Positions 8,270-17,070 of a stretch of 64,000 nucleotides of DNA are shown here, piece by piece. The stretch is from UBA4782 sp034429195. Its GTDB lineage: Bacteria; Chloroflexota; Anaerolineae; Anaerolineales; Anaerolineaceae. The stretch covers positions 62,001-126,000 of the forward strand of contig DAOUGQ010000005.1 in the NCBI GenBank assembly GCA_034429195.1, given 5' to 3'. Position 1 is the stretch's first letter. The number at the start of each line of letters is the position of its first letter. A program made the position numbers and the translations under genes. A model generated the notes under the pieces. It saw nothing but the letters and a program-made list of their open reading frames with translations. It was not told where the DNA came from and searched no databases.

Positions 8270-9822
8270 CAATAAGGCGAAAATCCTCCCCGCTTTGACA
8301 AAGCAGCACGGATATCTTTTTCAAGCTGATGAGCTTCTTTTTCAAGTGTTTCAAGTTGAGCAAGAATTGCTTTCGCCTCAGCATCATCTTGATATGATGC
8401 AATATTGATTTTGACATTCATTCCAGCACCTGAAAGAGCTGCCAGGCTTAACATAGCAGCACTTCCGCCATCAGAGATGGCGTTTATGTTACCCTGTTCG
8501 ATAGCTTTATAAGCTAATTTCAGCACTTCGAGACATAATCCGGCTGTTTTTAATGGGATTTGCGCAGCATGAAGGGTAGCTTTTTTCTGTGCTGCTGAAC
8601 GAATATCTATTTCTTCCTGGTTGTTTTTTGGCATCCGGTTGGCAGTAAGGATCCCTTCAAAAGCCTTCGCATCCTTATCCACTGCATGAGTAAGATCTTT
8701 CTTCAAGGTTTCCGCCTGTTCAACCAGTTTCCACATTTCCTGTTCAACGGCTGCATATTTTTTCTTTCCTATGGTAAGACGACCTACCATCGCAACCAGA
8801 GCAGCAGCAAGTGCTCCGGTATGTGCTGAAGCTGAGCCTCCTCCAGGAGTCGGAGTTCCAGCAGCAATTTGTTCGATAAAAGACCATTCCTGAGGAGTAG
8901 TGGCGGAAGGTGCCATTGATGCAGCCATTACTTCATACAACTTCCTCTCGAGAATCTGTTCTCTATCAAATTGATCTAGTTGGAGATACCAGACCGCAGC
9001 ATCGACCAATGCTTCCTGAGGTGTTAATCCCACCAACTCGGATGACAGAATTCCAACGCCATAGCGTTTCGCCTCGTTTCGAATGGTCTCGACTACCGTA
9101 GCTAGGGCTGAAAGGTGAAAATTGGTAAAGTTCATCGAGACTTGAGCCTTACCATTCACTAAAACGCCCATCGCTTTTACAAAACGAAAACCACCGGAAG
9201 AATTTCGCACTGTTTTTGCGATCCGTTGTGCGATTGAAACGTCGTCAGTGGTGAGATAGACGTTGAAAGCGATCAAGGGTTGGCGTGCTCCAATGACTGT
9301 TGCTCCAGCACCACTCAGTTTTGGAGGTCCAAAATCAGGATACCTTGCAGGGTTTGACGATATTTCAGTTTTTAATACTTCATATTGTCCAAAACGGATA
9401 TTTTCCAAATTTTGGCGTTCTGGGATCGTTGCTGCTTCTTCATATAAGTAAACAGGGATTCCTAATTCACTGCCAACCCGTTTACCCAACCTGCGTGCCA
9501 TTTCGATACATTCAACCATTGTCACATCTGTGATTGGTACAAAAGGTACTACATCCGTTGCACCTATACGGGGATGTTCACCGTGATGATTTTCAAGATC
9601 TATCAATTTGGCTGCTTTAGCAATTGCTAAAAATGCAGCTTCTTCAACGGGTTCAGGTTCACCAATATAGGTGACCACTGTACGATTATGATCAAGGTCA
9701 GAATGACGATCTAAAATATGTACACCGGGTACACTTTGAATTGTGTTAATGATTTCTTCCACTACTTCGGGGCGTCGCGCTTCAGAAAAATTGGGGATAC
9801 ACTCAACTAAACGATTTGCCAT
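8269..9822 (-). CDS. ftcD: glutamate formimidoyltransferase / formimidoyltetrahydrofolate cyclodeaminase fusion
   Basis: 517 residues, close to the bifunctional animal enzyme. Residues 1-300 are the formiminotransferase: MANRLVECIPNFSEARR start, HSDLDHNRTVVTYIG, HHGEHPRIGATDVVPF, and later GGFRFVKAMGV and SMNFTNFHLS. After a short linker (about 305-315) comes the helical cyclodeaminase: GTPTPGGGSASAHTGALAAAL, then a long helical bundle with ISDGGSAAMLSLAAL. The protein moves the formimino group from formiminoglutamate, the histidine breakdown product, to tetrahydrofolate and deaminates it to 5,10-methenyl-THF. No hut genes lie nearby, so it may serve one-carbon supply. It heads the minus run ftcD-M23-dcd and faces the SRAP gene across a 113-nt divergent region. 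Confidence 0.95.
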   Translation of the reverse strand: MANRLVECIPNFSEARRPEVVEEIINTIQSVPGVHILDRHSDLDHNRTVVTYIGEPEPVEEAAFLAIAKAAKLIDLENHHGEHPRIGATDVVPFVPITDVTMVECIEMARRLGKRVGSELGIPVYLYEEAATIPERQNLENIRFGQYEVLKTEISSNPARYPDFGPPKLSGAGATVIGARQPLIAFNVYLTTDDVSIAQRIAKTVRNSSGGFRFVKAMGVLVNGKAQVSMNFTNFHLSALATVVETIRNEAKRYGVGILSSELVGLTPQEALVDAAVWYLQLDQFDREQILERKLYEVMAASMAPSATTPQEWSFIEQIAAGTPTPGGGSASAHTGALAAALVAMVGRLTIGKKKYAAVEQEMWKLVEQAETLKKDLTHAVDKDAKAFEGILTANRMPKNNQEEIDIRSAAQKKATLHAAQIPLKTAGLCLEVLKLAYKAIEQGNINAISDGGSAAMLSLAALSGAGMNVKINIASYQDDAEAKAILAQLETLEKEAHQLEKDIRAALSKRGGFSPY

Positions 9823-9935
9823 GGAAATCCTCGAAAAATGTGATAGTTAATTATAACTCAGGGCGTACGTTATAAGAGTTGTAAGTGCTTTTTGAATACA
9901 GTAGAATATTGTAGTGTAGTAATGAGGAGGAAAAT

Positions 9936-10586
9936 ATGTGTGGGCAATTTTCTCTTGATCTGGATGCTTTTTCTGTTCAGGATGAATTTGGCCTCAGTGA
10001 GATGCCTGTTGATTGGGAGATAAGACCAAATATTTTCCCCTCTCAAATGGTTGCTGTCATTAAAGCACCTGAAATAAGGCAGATATCTATGATGCGATGG
10101 GGGTTAGTACCTAGTTGGGCAAAAGATGAGTCGATCGGGAAGAAAATGTTCAATGCCCGTTCTGAAACGTTGACGGAAAAACCCTCTTTTAGAAAGCCGT
10201 TCAGATACCAGCGATGTTTAATCCTGGCAAATGGATTCTACGAATGGGAAAAAAGAGAAGATTCTGAAAGCCGTGCTATTCCATATCGATTTGAGTTGGC
10301 ATCAGAAAAACCCTTTGCCTTTGCGGGTTTATGGGATGTTTGGACGAAAAAAGAAAACCCTCTACTGACCTGCACCATCATCACATGTGCTCCAAATGAA
10401 CTGGTGGGAAATTTTCATAATAGAATGCCGGTGATTCTTCCAAAAGAAAATTATCATGAGTGGCTCACAGGTCATGATACACTGAATCTTCAGCAAATGT
10501 TAGTTCCATTTTCTTCTGACTTGATGAAGGTTAGGAAAGTAGATAGGCTGGATGCACCTCTTCCAATAATCCCGCCTTCTGATTAA
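9936..10586 (+). CDS. SOS response-associated peptidase (SRAP, YedK/HMCES-like)
   Basis: 216 residues, typical length. It begins MCGQFSL, so after removal of Met the catalytic Cys2 is N-terminal as required. The other active-site elements are visible: FNARSET (Asn and Glu), GFYEWEKR (Glu), and HNRMPVIL (His). Proteins of this family form a stable thiazolidine crosslink with abasic sites in single-stranded DNA and shield them from breakage during replication. The Shine-Dalgarno GAGGAGG sits just upstream of ATG 9936. It is a single-gene unit, divergent from ftcD and separated from mreB by about 220 nt. I see no clear LexA box in front of it. Confidence 0.95.
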   Translation: MCGQFSLDLDAFSVQDEFGLSEMPVDWEIRPNIFPSQMVAVIKAPEIRQISMMRWGLVPSWAKDESIGKKMFNARSETLTEKPSFRKPFRYQRCLILANGFYEWEKREDSESRAIPYRFELASEKPFAFAGLWDVWTKKENPLLTCTIITCAPNELVGNFHNRMPVILPKENYHEWLTGHDTLNLQQMLVPFSSDLMKVRKVDRLDAPLPIIPPSD

Positions 10587-10809
10587 CTTAAAATCATAAT
10601 TTCCTTAAGCCACTTTCGATTTCTACCAACCATCGCTAGCGGTTACTGATTTTCTTTAAAGAGTATATTCTTAATAATCAAAACAAGTCTTGACATTAGG
10701 ATATACGAGCAATTAAGGTTAAATGCTCACTATGGTATAATTTTTTGAAGCTTTTTTGAGCAAAGAACTATGATACTATTTGACATCATTCAAATCCCAG
10801 GAGCGTAAC
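10587..10809 (+). promoter_or_regulatory. mre-min operon promoter region
   Basis: Non-coding leader of mreB. An extended -10 box, TGG followed by TATAAT at 10736-10741, is the best element. A separate TTGACA at 10690-10695 is followed 18 nt later by only a weak -10 (TAAGGT). Transcription from the first box would leave a leader of about 60 nt before the mreB start. Confidence 0.5.
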
Positions 10810-11871
10810 TTGGCGTTCAATCCATTCAACTGGTTATGGGGTTTATTCTCGTTAGATATCGGAATCGATCTTGGAACTGCAAACACACTGGTGAATGTGC
10901 GTGGAAAAGGGATCGTCATCAATGAACCCTCCTGGGTTGCCATTGATAAGAGAACAAAAGAACCCCTGGCAATAGGAAGCCGTGCCAAAGAAATGGTTGG
11001 TCGGGCTCCAGCAAATGTCATTGTCATCCGCCCTATGCGTGATGGCGTAATTGCTGAATTTGAAATAACCAAAGCGTTGCTAGGATATTTCATAAGTAAA
11101 GCACATCAGCAAACGATCGTACCCATGCCCCGCCCGCGCGTGGTGGTTGGAATACCCTCAGGCGCAACCGAGGTCGAGAAGAGAGCTGTATACGATGCAG
11201 CTATGGCTGCCAATGCCCGTGAAACTTATTTGATAGAAGAACCCCGAGCAGCGGCCTTGGGTGCTGGTTTGCCAGTCTCCGAAATTCGTGGAAGCATGAT
11301 CGTAGATATTGGTGGCGGAACAACCGAAGTTGCTGTAATTTCCTGGCGTGGAGTGGTAGTTTCGCGTTCTCTTCGCGTAGCTGGAGATGAAATGGATCAG
11401 GATGTTATTACTTACATCCGTAACAAATATAATCTTTTCATCGGTGAGCGCATGGCTGAACAGGTAAAGATCGAAATCGGATCTGCCTATCCTTTACCTG
11501 TGGAAAAAACGATGATGGTAAGAGGTAGAAATCTGGTAACTGGGTTGCCAGAAGAAATCGAGATCTCTTCAGTGGAAATCCGAGAAGCAATTTCTGGATC
11601 TGTTCAGGTGATTATTGATACCATCAAAGATACACTCGATGAAGTTCCTCCAGATATCATTTCCGACCTGCTGGATAGCGGTGTTTGTCTGGCTGGAGGG
11701 GGGAGTCTGTTGCTTGGTCTTGTAGACCGTCTTTCTGATGAGTTGAAATTGCGGGTATGGATGGCTGAAGACCCGTTGACCTGCGTTGCTCGTGGAGCAG
11801 GGATGATCCTGGAAGACCTGGACCGTTTCAGCGAATTTCTGGTGGGATTGGATAGGTCTGGGAACCGCTAG
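10810..11871 (+). CDS. mreB: rod shape-determining actin homologue MreB
   Basis: 353 residues from TTG 10810 (MAFNPFNWLWG), chosen because AGGAG at 10799-10803 lies six bases before it; the frame stays open to a TTG at 10780 without a ribosome site. The actin-fold motifs are in order: phosphate-1 DIGIDLGTANTLV, phosphate-2 IVDIGGGTTEVAV, and the adenosine motif LAGGGSLLLGL. The N-terminal NWLWGLFS is the amphipathic membrane-binding helix. MreB filaments under the membrane guide the elongasome (MreC, MreD, RodA, PBP2) and so sidewall peptidoglycan synthesis. It is the first gene of a nine-gene plus-strand operon ending with gltX; all its elongasome partners follow. Confidence 0.97.
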   Translation: MAFNPFNWLWGLFSLDIGIDLGTANTLVNVRGKGIVINEPSWVAIDKRTKEPLAIGSRAKEMVGRAPANVIVIRPMRDGVIAEFEITKALLGYFISKAHQQTIVPMPRPRVVVGIPSGATEVEKRAVYDAAMAANARETYLIEEPRAAALGAGLPVSEIRGSMIVDIGGGTTEVAVISWRGVVVSRSLRVAGDEMDQDVITYIRNKYNLFIGERMAEQVKIEIGSAYPLPVEKTMMVRGRNLVTGLPEEIEISSVEIREAISGSVQVIIDTIKDTLDEVPPDIISDLLDSGVCLAGGGSLLLGLVDRLSDELKLRVWMAEDPLTCVARGAGMILEDLDRFSEFLVGLDRSGNR

Positions 11872-11886
11872 TTGGGGTTACCCGAG

Positions 11887-12732
11887 ATGAACCAGCAAAT
11901 AAACCGTAATTGGCAATTAATCGTTTTTTTCCTTGTCGTGGTTGGCATCATGGCAATGGCTCTAAGTGGATATCTAAATCCATTGGTCAAAGCTGCTACC
12001 AGCCCATTCATTGGCATCCAACGTTGGATATCAACTCGATATACCGCTATTGTTGAGTTTATTACAGTTCCAAAAGACGCTGCCAGCCTCAGGCAAGAAA
12101 ATGAAAATCTTAAAGCCGAAGTCAGTCAACTGCAGACGCAGGTAATCGAATTGCAGCAGCAGGTGAATGAAGCACAGATCATTTACTCGCTTTTAGATTT
12201 TGCCCAAAACCGACCAGAAAATACCTACGTGGCAGCATCGGTAATAGGACGTGACCCAAGCCCATTTTTGCAATATGTGATTATTGATCACGGATCTGAT
12301 TCAGGAATAAAGCACGGTATGCCCGTTGTCAATCAAGATGGACTGGTCGGAAGAATCGATGCTGTAACTGCAAATGCTGCACGAATTCAATTGATCACTG
12401 ATGCAGGATCATCTGTGAATATTCATTTGCGAAATGCGGGTGTTGATGCAGTGATGTCTGGCTCATTGACTGGCGATATAAATCTTGATATGGTGTCAAC
12501 AGATATCACTCTTGAAGCAGGTGATCTGGTGATCACCTCAGGGTTAGGAGGTAATTACCCTCCTGATGTTGTAATCGGGCAGGTGGTAAGTGTTCGTAAA
12601 ACTGAAACCGACCTTTTCCAAACTGCATCTGTTCAACCATCTGTTGATTTTGCAAATTTGCAAGCAGTACTCATTATCACCAATTTTAAACCGGTAGATA
12701 CTTCTCCGCTTATTCCTACCACGACTCCTTAA
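11887..12732 (+). CDS. mreC: rod shape-determining protein MreC
   Basis: 281 residues from ATG 11887; an in-frame TTG at 11872 directly after the mreB stop is possible but lacks a ribosome site, whereas TTGGGG sits nine bases before the ATG. A single membrane helix (LIVFFLVVVGIMAMALSG, about residues 11-28) anchors the protein. A coiled coil (about 65-100, LRQENENLKAEVSQLQTQV) and the double beta-barrel domain follow outside the membrane (QYVIIDHGSDSGIKHGMPVV, GLVGRID, DLVITSGLGGNYP, VIGQVVSV). It bridges MreB/MreD to PBP2 and stimulates the latter. The C-terminal tail is Pro/Thr-rich. mreD starts one base after its stop. Confidence 0.95.
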   Translation: MNQQINRNWQLIVFFLVVVGIMAMALSGYLNPLVKAATSPFIGIQRWISTRYTAIVEFITVPKDAASLRQENENLKAEVSQLQTQVIELQQQVNEAQIIYSLLDFAQNRPENTYVAASVIGRDPSPFLQYVIIDHGSDSGIKHGMPVVNQDGLVGRIDAVTANAARIQLITDAGSSVNIHLRNAGVDAVMSGSLTGDINLDMVSTDITLEAGDLVITSGLGGNYPPDVVIGQVVSVRKTETDLFQTASVQPSVDFANLQAVLIITNFKPVDTSPLIPTTTP

Positions 12733-12733
12733 A

Positions 12734-13243
12734 TTGAAAACACTCTATTCAGTACCAGTGCTTGTGTTTGTAACAATATTGCAATCAACCATCATTAGCA
12801 GGATCCACTTGATGGGAGGTGCAGCCGATATCATGCTGTTGGTGTTGATTGCCTGGGCTTTGCAAGAAGAAGTTGATGATGCATGGCAATGGACTTTGCT
12901 GGGAGGTCTACTTATTGGACTTATCAGTAAATTGCCTTTTTACTTTTACATACCGGTCTATTTTGTGATTATTGGATTTGCCAGATTTTTACGAAGTCGA
13001 TTCTGGCAGGCACCTGCAATTGGTATGTTTATCACCACTGTGCTTGGCACGCTGGTATTACAGATGGCAACGCTTGTAGTGTTACAATTATCTGGTATGT
13101 CTATAAAATTAAGTGAATCTTTTGGATATATAGTCTTACCAAGCGTTTTATTAAACCTGCTGCTATCTATTCCAATGCAGGCGATCGTATCTGATCTTGC
13201 ACAATTTGTTTATCGGTCTCAAGGAAAGAATGAGAGAATTTGA
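12734..13243 (+). CDS. mreD: rod shape-determining protein MreD
   Basis: 169 residues with about five membrane helices, the usual size and topology of MreD. The start is TTG 12734, one base after the mreC stop, which implies translational coupling. The sequence itself is poorly conserved, as in all MreD proteins, so identification rests on topology plus its place between mreC and the PBP2 gene. It is thought to scaffold MreC and PBP2/RodA in the membrane. The last 14 bases overlap the mrdA start. Confidence 0.92.
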   Translation: MKTLYSVPVLVFVTILQSTIISRIHLMGGAADIMLLVLIAWALQEEVDDAWQWTLLGGLLIGLISKLPFYFYIPVYFVIIGFARFLRSRFWQAPAIGMFITTVLGTLVLQMATLVVLQLSGMSIKLSESFGYIVLPSVLLNLLLSIPMQAIVSDLAQFVYRSQGKNERI

Positions 13244-15296
13244 ATCACAAAATCCCGACATAAGATGGCGATATTGGGCATTTTATGGTGTAGTTGGAAT
13301 CGTTATTGTAATTTACCTTATAAAGCTATTCTCTTTGCAGATAATTAATGGGGCTGATTATGTTGCCCAGGCTGATGAGAACCGTCGATCCATTATTAAT
13401 GTGCAGACACTGAGGGGAATCATTACCGATCGAAATGGCTATGTACTGGCGAAAAATGTAGCTTCCTATAATGTTGTGATCACTCCTGCTTATCTGCCAA
13501 CTGATGAAGGAGCCATACAGGGTGTATATAGAAAATTATCTGAGTTGATCGATTTACCTGTCAGCAAAGGTGAACTTAATGAAGAAACAGTATCTTATTT
13601 CACTCCATGCGATAACGACTTGGGCATAAGCCAGATCGTATATATTGCAGATTCGCTTGCCCCTTACGATCCGGTCAGGGTTAAGTGTAATATCGATGAA
13701 GAAACAGCAATGATTATCAAGGAAAACTCCGATGATATGCCTGGGGTGGATATTGAAGTTGAATCAGTTAGAGATTACCCGACTGGGGAGTTGACATCAG
13801 AAATCATTGGCTTTCTTGGGCCTGTGCCTGCTGCATATGAAGAATATTATACTGAACTTGGCTTTGAATCAGGCAGAGATAAAGTCGGCTATGCTGGCAT
13901 TGAAAGTTGGATGCAGGATGAATTGGGCGGGAAAAATGGTCAAAGGACTGTTGAAGTAGATTCTGCTGGAAAAATCATTCGTGATCTGGTTGCACCGGTT
14001 GAGCCAATATCAGGTTTAAACGTCGAATTGACTATTGATACCCGCCTTCAAGCTGCTGCAAAAGCAGCTCTGAAAACTGAGTTGGATAGCTGGAATAAAT
14101 ATCTTGGTGAAGACAGGATGACAAAAGGGGCGGTCATTGCGATGAACCCAAAAACCGGAGAAATTCTGGCACTTGTTTCATACCCAACTTATGAAAATAA
14201 CCGTATGGCGAAGATAATCCCATCAGATTATTATGAGCAGCTACTAAATGACCCTGATAAACCATTATTTAATAAAGCTATCTCCGGTGAATATCCTCCG
14301 GGTTCAGTATATAAAATGGCTTCAGCAATCGGTATTCTAAATGAAGGTGTTGTCACTGTCGATCAACTTATCGAAGATCCCGGTAAGATCACCATCATGC
14401 AGACTTATTCAGTTAATGACCCGGGCACACCACGTGATTATGTTTGCTGGGATGAAGCCGGGCATGGATTAGTGGATTATGTCCATGGCATCGCCTGGTC
14501 TTGTGATGTATATTGGTACAAAGTGGGTGGTGGGTATAAAGATGAAGTACCTGTTGGTTTGGGTATTTGGCGGATGGATGAATACGCAAGGGCAATAGGA
14601 TATGGTGCCCAAACAGGTATAGAATTACCCGGTGAGGCTGATGGGCTTTTACCAGACCCTGATTGGAAACGTATCAACCTGGCGGAAAACTGGGCAACAG
14701 GCGATACTTATATAGCTACCATGGGACAGGGATATGTTCTCGCTACACCAATTCAGGTCCTGGTATCTGTAGCAACACTGGCAAATGACGGCAAACGGAT
14801 GAAACCAACCCTAATTCACCAGATTACCGATAGTGAAGGCAATGTGGTTCAAGAATTCACACCTACATTAGTCCAAGATATAACGACAGATAAAGTGATC
14901 ACGGTGTACGATGAAAATAGCTATGCTACTGATGAGAAAATTTCAGTAGAACCTTGGGTGATCGAAAAGGCACAAGAAGGAATGAGATTGGTGACACTGC
15001 CAGGTGGAACTGCTGGAACGATATTTGCTGATGAGGCGATCCCTTCAGCAGGGAAAACTGGTACTGCAGAGTTCTGCGATGATCTAGCAAGAGAAAAGAA
15101 TCTATGCAGTCCAGGTAACTGGCCAGCACATGCATGGTATGTTGGATATGCACCTTATGACGACCCTGAAATTGCCATTGTTGCATTTGTGTATTATGGA
15201 AACGAAGGTTCTACGGTAGCAGCTCCAATTGTGCGTAAAGTAATGGATGCATATTTTGAAATTAAAGCGATGGATACGGCAGGTAGCACAAAATGA
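13230..15296 (+). CDS. mrdA: peptidoglycan D,D-transpeptidase PBP2
   Basis: 688 residues from ATG 13230, which follows AAGGAAAG; an earlier in-frame ATG at 13197 lies deep in mreD. The parts in order are a short cytoplasmic tail, a membrane helix (about 20-38), the dimerisation/pedestal domain (RGIITDRNGYVLAKN, VESVRDYPTG, GFLGPV, GYAGIE) and the transpeptidase domain. Its three motifs are PPGSVYKMAS (SxxK, catalytic Ser), SCD in AWSCDVYW (SxN-type, with D as in many class B PBP2 proteins) and AGKTGTAEF (KTG). It crosslinks new glycan strands made by RodA during elongation. Two cysteines in the region after KTG and one near SCD are unusual for an extracytoplasmic domain but fit the presence of VKOR elsewhere in the window. 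The stop overlaps the minC start (ATGA). Confidence 0.96.
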   Translation: MREFESQNPDIRWRYWAFYGVVGIVIVIYLIKLFSLQIINGADYVAQADENRRSIINVQTLRGIITDRNGYVLAKNVASYNVVITPAYLPTDEGAIQGVYRKLSELIDLPVSKGELNEETVSYFTPCDNDLGISQIVYIADSLAPYDPVRVKCNIDEETAMIIKENSDDMPGVDIEVESVRDYPTGELTSEIIGFLGPVPAAYEEYYTELGFESGRDKVGYAGIESWMQDELGGKNGQRTVEVDSAGKIIRDLVAPVEPISGLNVELTIDTRLQAAAKAALKTELDSWNKYLGEDRMTKGAVIAMNPKTGEILALVSYPTYENNRMAKIIPSDYYEQLLNDPDKPLFNKAISGEYPPGSVYKMASAIGILNEGVVTVDQLIEDPGKITIMQTYSVNDPGTPRDYVCWDEAGHGLVDYVHGIAWSCDVYWYKVGGGYKDEVPVGLGIWRMDEYARAIGYGAQTGIELPGEADGLLPDPDWKRINLAENWATGDTYIATMGQGYVLATPIQVLVSVATLANDGKRMKPTLIHQITDSEGNVVQEFTPTLVQDITTDKVITVYDENSYATDEKISVEPWVIEKAQEGMRLVTLPGGTAGTIFADEAIPSAGKTGTAEFCDDLAREKNLCSPGNWPAHAWYVGYAPYDDPEIAIVAFVYYGNEGSTVAAPIVRKVMDAYFEIKAMDTAGSTK

Positions 15297-15985
15297 TGAA
15301 TTTTAATGAAAACAAATCCATCCAGATTAAAGGTATTAATGAGGGCTTACTCATTACTATGGGTGAGGGTAACTGGGTGGATTTGGAAAAGGAATTACTT
15401 GCAATCCTTGAAGAAAAGGCAAAGTTTTTTAATGGAGCAAAAATTGCCTTGGATGTTGGTGGTCATGTATTGAGAGCTGCAGACCTGGGGATGTTGCGTG
15501 ATCGATTTTCTGATAAAGGGATAACCATCTGGGCAGTGTTGGGTAGTTCTCCTTCTACAGAAATGAATGCTCAAATGCTTGGGATGGCGACGCGTCTTTC
15601 TGCACCAGCTCATGAGCGGAAAATCCATTCAATCAATACGGATAACATTCCGGGTGAAGAGGCGATTTTCATTCATAGGACATTGCGTTCGGGATTCAAA
15701 GTTGATTATGATGGCCACGTTGTAGTACTTGGAGATGTAAATCCAGGCGCAGAGATCTATGCCAGTGGAAGTGTGGTAATCTGGGGAAGGGTTCGAGGTT
15801 CAATTTTGGCTGGAATGCCCGAAAACCATGCTGCTTCTGTCTGTGCGTTAGAATTAACTCCAACGCTGTTGCGCATAGCTGGAGTCACTTACTTACCTTC
15901 GAAGCGAAAAGGAAAAAACCAACCCGAGATGGCCAGAATAGAAAATGGTCAGGTGGTTGTGGAAAGCTGGAAGATCAAATCATGA
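15293..15985 (+). CDS. minC: septum site-determining protein MinC
   Basis: 230 residues. The N-terminal domain (about 1-100) is the weakly conserved FtsZ-binding part. The C-terminal beta-helix carries the diagnostic run RSGFKVDYDGHVVVLGDV followed by NPGAEIYASGSVVIWG, which binds MinD. MinC blocks FtsZ ring assembly wherever MinD recruits it, so that division occurs at midcell. It starts four bases inside mrdA (ATGA overlap), an unusually tight link between elongation and division genes, and minD follows after 12 nt. Confidence 0.95.
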   Translation: MMNFNENKSIQIKGINEGLLITMGEGNWVDLEKELLAILEEKAKFFNGAKIALDVGGHVLRAADLGMLRDRFSDKGITIWAVLGSSPSTEMNAQMLGMATRLSAPAHERKIHSINTDNIPGEEAIFIHRTLRSGFKVDYDGHVVVLGDVNPGAEIYASGSVVIWGRVRGSILAGMPENHAASVCALELTPTLLRIAGVTYLPSKRKGKNQPEMARIENGQVVVESWKIKS

Positions 15986-15997
15986 CGAGGAAGAGAT

Positions 15998-16801
15998 ATG
16001 ACCGCTAGAGTTATCACGTTTTCATCGGGTAAAGGAGGGGTAGGAAAAACAACAACTACCGCCAACCTTGCTGTGGCATTGGCATCCGCCAATCACAAAG
16101 TAGTATGTATCGATGCGGATATTGGATTAAGAAATCTCGATGTAGTTTTAGGACTTGAGAACCGTATTGTATATGATCTGGTAGATGTGATCGAAGGTAG
16201 ATGCCGAATTCGTCAGGCTATGATACGTGACAAGCGATATGAGAATCTCTTTCTCATACCTGCTGCACAAACAAGAGATAAGACAGCTGTTTCTCCAAGT
16301 GATATGGTCAGGTTATGTAATGAATTGCGACCGGATTTCGATTGGATATTGATCGATTCGCCAGCAGGAATCGAGCGGGGATTCCGAAATGCAATTGCAC
16401 CTGCAGACATTGTTGTAGTGGTCACCAATCCTGAAGTCTCCGCTTTACGTGATGCAGACCGTGTCATTGGACTGGTTGAGGCAGAAGAAAAAGGTCCTGC
16501 CCGGTTAGTGATCAACCGGTTGAACTCTGTCATGGTCAAACGCGGAGAAATGCTGGATACCAATGATGTGCTGGAACTTTTAGCAATTGAGTTATTGGGA
16601 ATTGTCCCTGAGGATGAACAGGTAATCATAAGCACTAATCGTGGTCAACCTGTGGCTATGGATGAAAAAACCAAAGCTGGAAAAGCATTTCACAATATAG
16701 CCCGACGATTGAATGGTGAAAATGTTCCCTTCCTTCCCCTGGGCGACGACAACAATATATTTAATAAGATTGGAAAAATGTTCAAACCGGGAGGGAATTA
16801 A
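15998..16801 (+). CDS. minD: septum site-determining ATPase MinD
   Basis: 267 residues. The deviant Walker A motif SSGKGGVGKTTTTANLA is at residues 9-25, IDADIGLRNLDVVLGLENR is the family signature, and IDSPAGIERGF is the switch/Walker B region. The C-terminus (NNIFNKIGKMFKPGGN) is an amphipathic membrane-targeting helix with basic and bulky residues. MinD binds membrane in its ATP dimer form, recruits MinC and is released by MinE. The Shine-Dalgarno GAGGAAGAG is excellent. minE follows after two bases. Confidence 0.97.
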   Translation: MTARVITFSSGKGGVGKTTTTANLAVALASANHKVVCIDADIGLRNLDVVLGLENRIVYDLVDVIEGRCRIRQAMIRDKRYENLFLIPAAQTRDKTAVSPSDMVRLCNELRPDFDWILIDSPAGIERGFRNAIAPADIVVVVTNPEVSALRDADRVIGLVEAEEKGPARLVINRLNSVMVKRGEMLDTNDVLELLAIELLGIVPEDEQVIISTNRGQPVAMDEKTKAGKAFHNIARRLNGENVPFLPLGDDNNIFNKIGKMFKPGGN

Positions 16802-16803
16802 TC

Positions 16804-17067
16804 ATGAGTGGTTTTGTAGATAAATTACTCAGCCGAAATTCCAGTAGTGCCAGTGCTGCAAAAGAAAGATTGCAATTAGTTCTGATTCATGATCGCACTG
16901 ACCTGACTCCTTCTCAATTAGAAACTCTTCGAAATGAGTTGATCGATGTCATCTCAAAATATGTCAGTATTGACCGCCAGGCAGTACGAATAAATATGAG
17001 TCATGAGGGTAGAGAGCAACGGTTGATTGCAGATATCCCCCTAAAATCTGCAACAAAACGTAGATGA
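16804..17067 (+). CDS. minE: cell division topological specificity factor MinE
   Basis: 87 residues, the usual size. The N-terminal segment (about 17-30, SAAKERLQLVLIHDR) is the MinD-contact helix/strand of MinE, and RQAVRINMSH lies in the dimerisation sheet. MinE triggers MinD ATP hydrolysis and thereby creates the pole-to-pole Min oscillation, so this organism should carry an E. coli-like dynamic Min system instead of a DivIVA-type static one. The stop is three bases before the rodA start. Confidence 0.95.
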   Translation: MSGFVDKLLSRNSSSASAAKERLQLVLIHDRTDLTPSQLETLRNELIDVISKYVSIDRQAVRINMSHEGREQRLIADIPLKSATKRR

Positions 17068-17070
17068 TCT

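Noticed and set aside
10690..10718. TTGACA at 10690 as the main mreB promoter
   Set aside because: No good -10 follows at 16-18 nt; the extended -10 box at 10733-10741 is a better candidate.
13197..13229. Earlier ATG for PBP2 at 13197
   Set aside because: It lies well inside mreD and has no ribosome site, whereas ATG 13230 has AAGGAAAG just before it.
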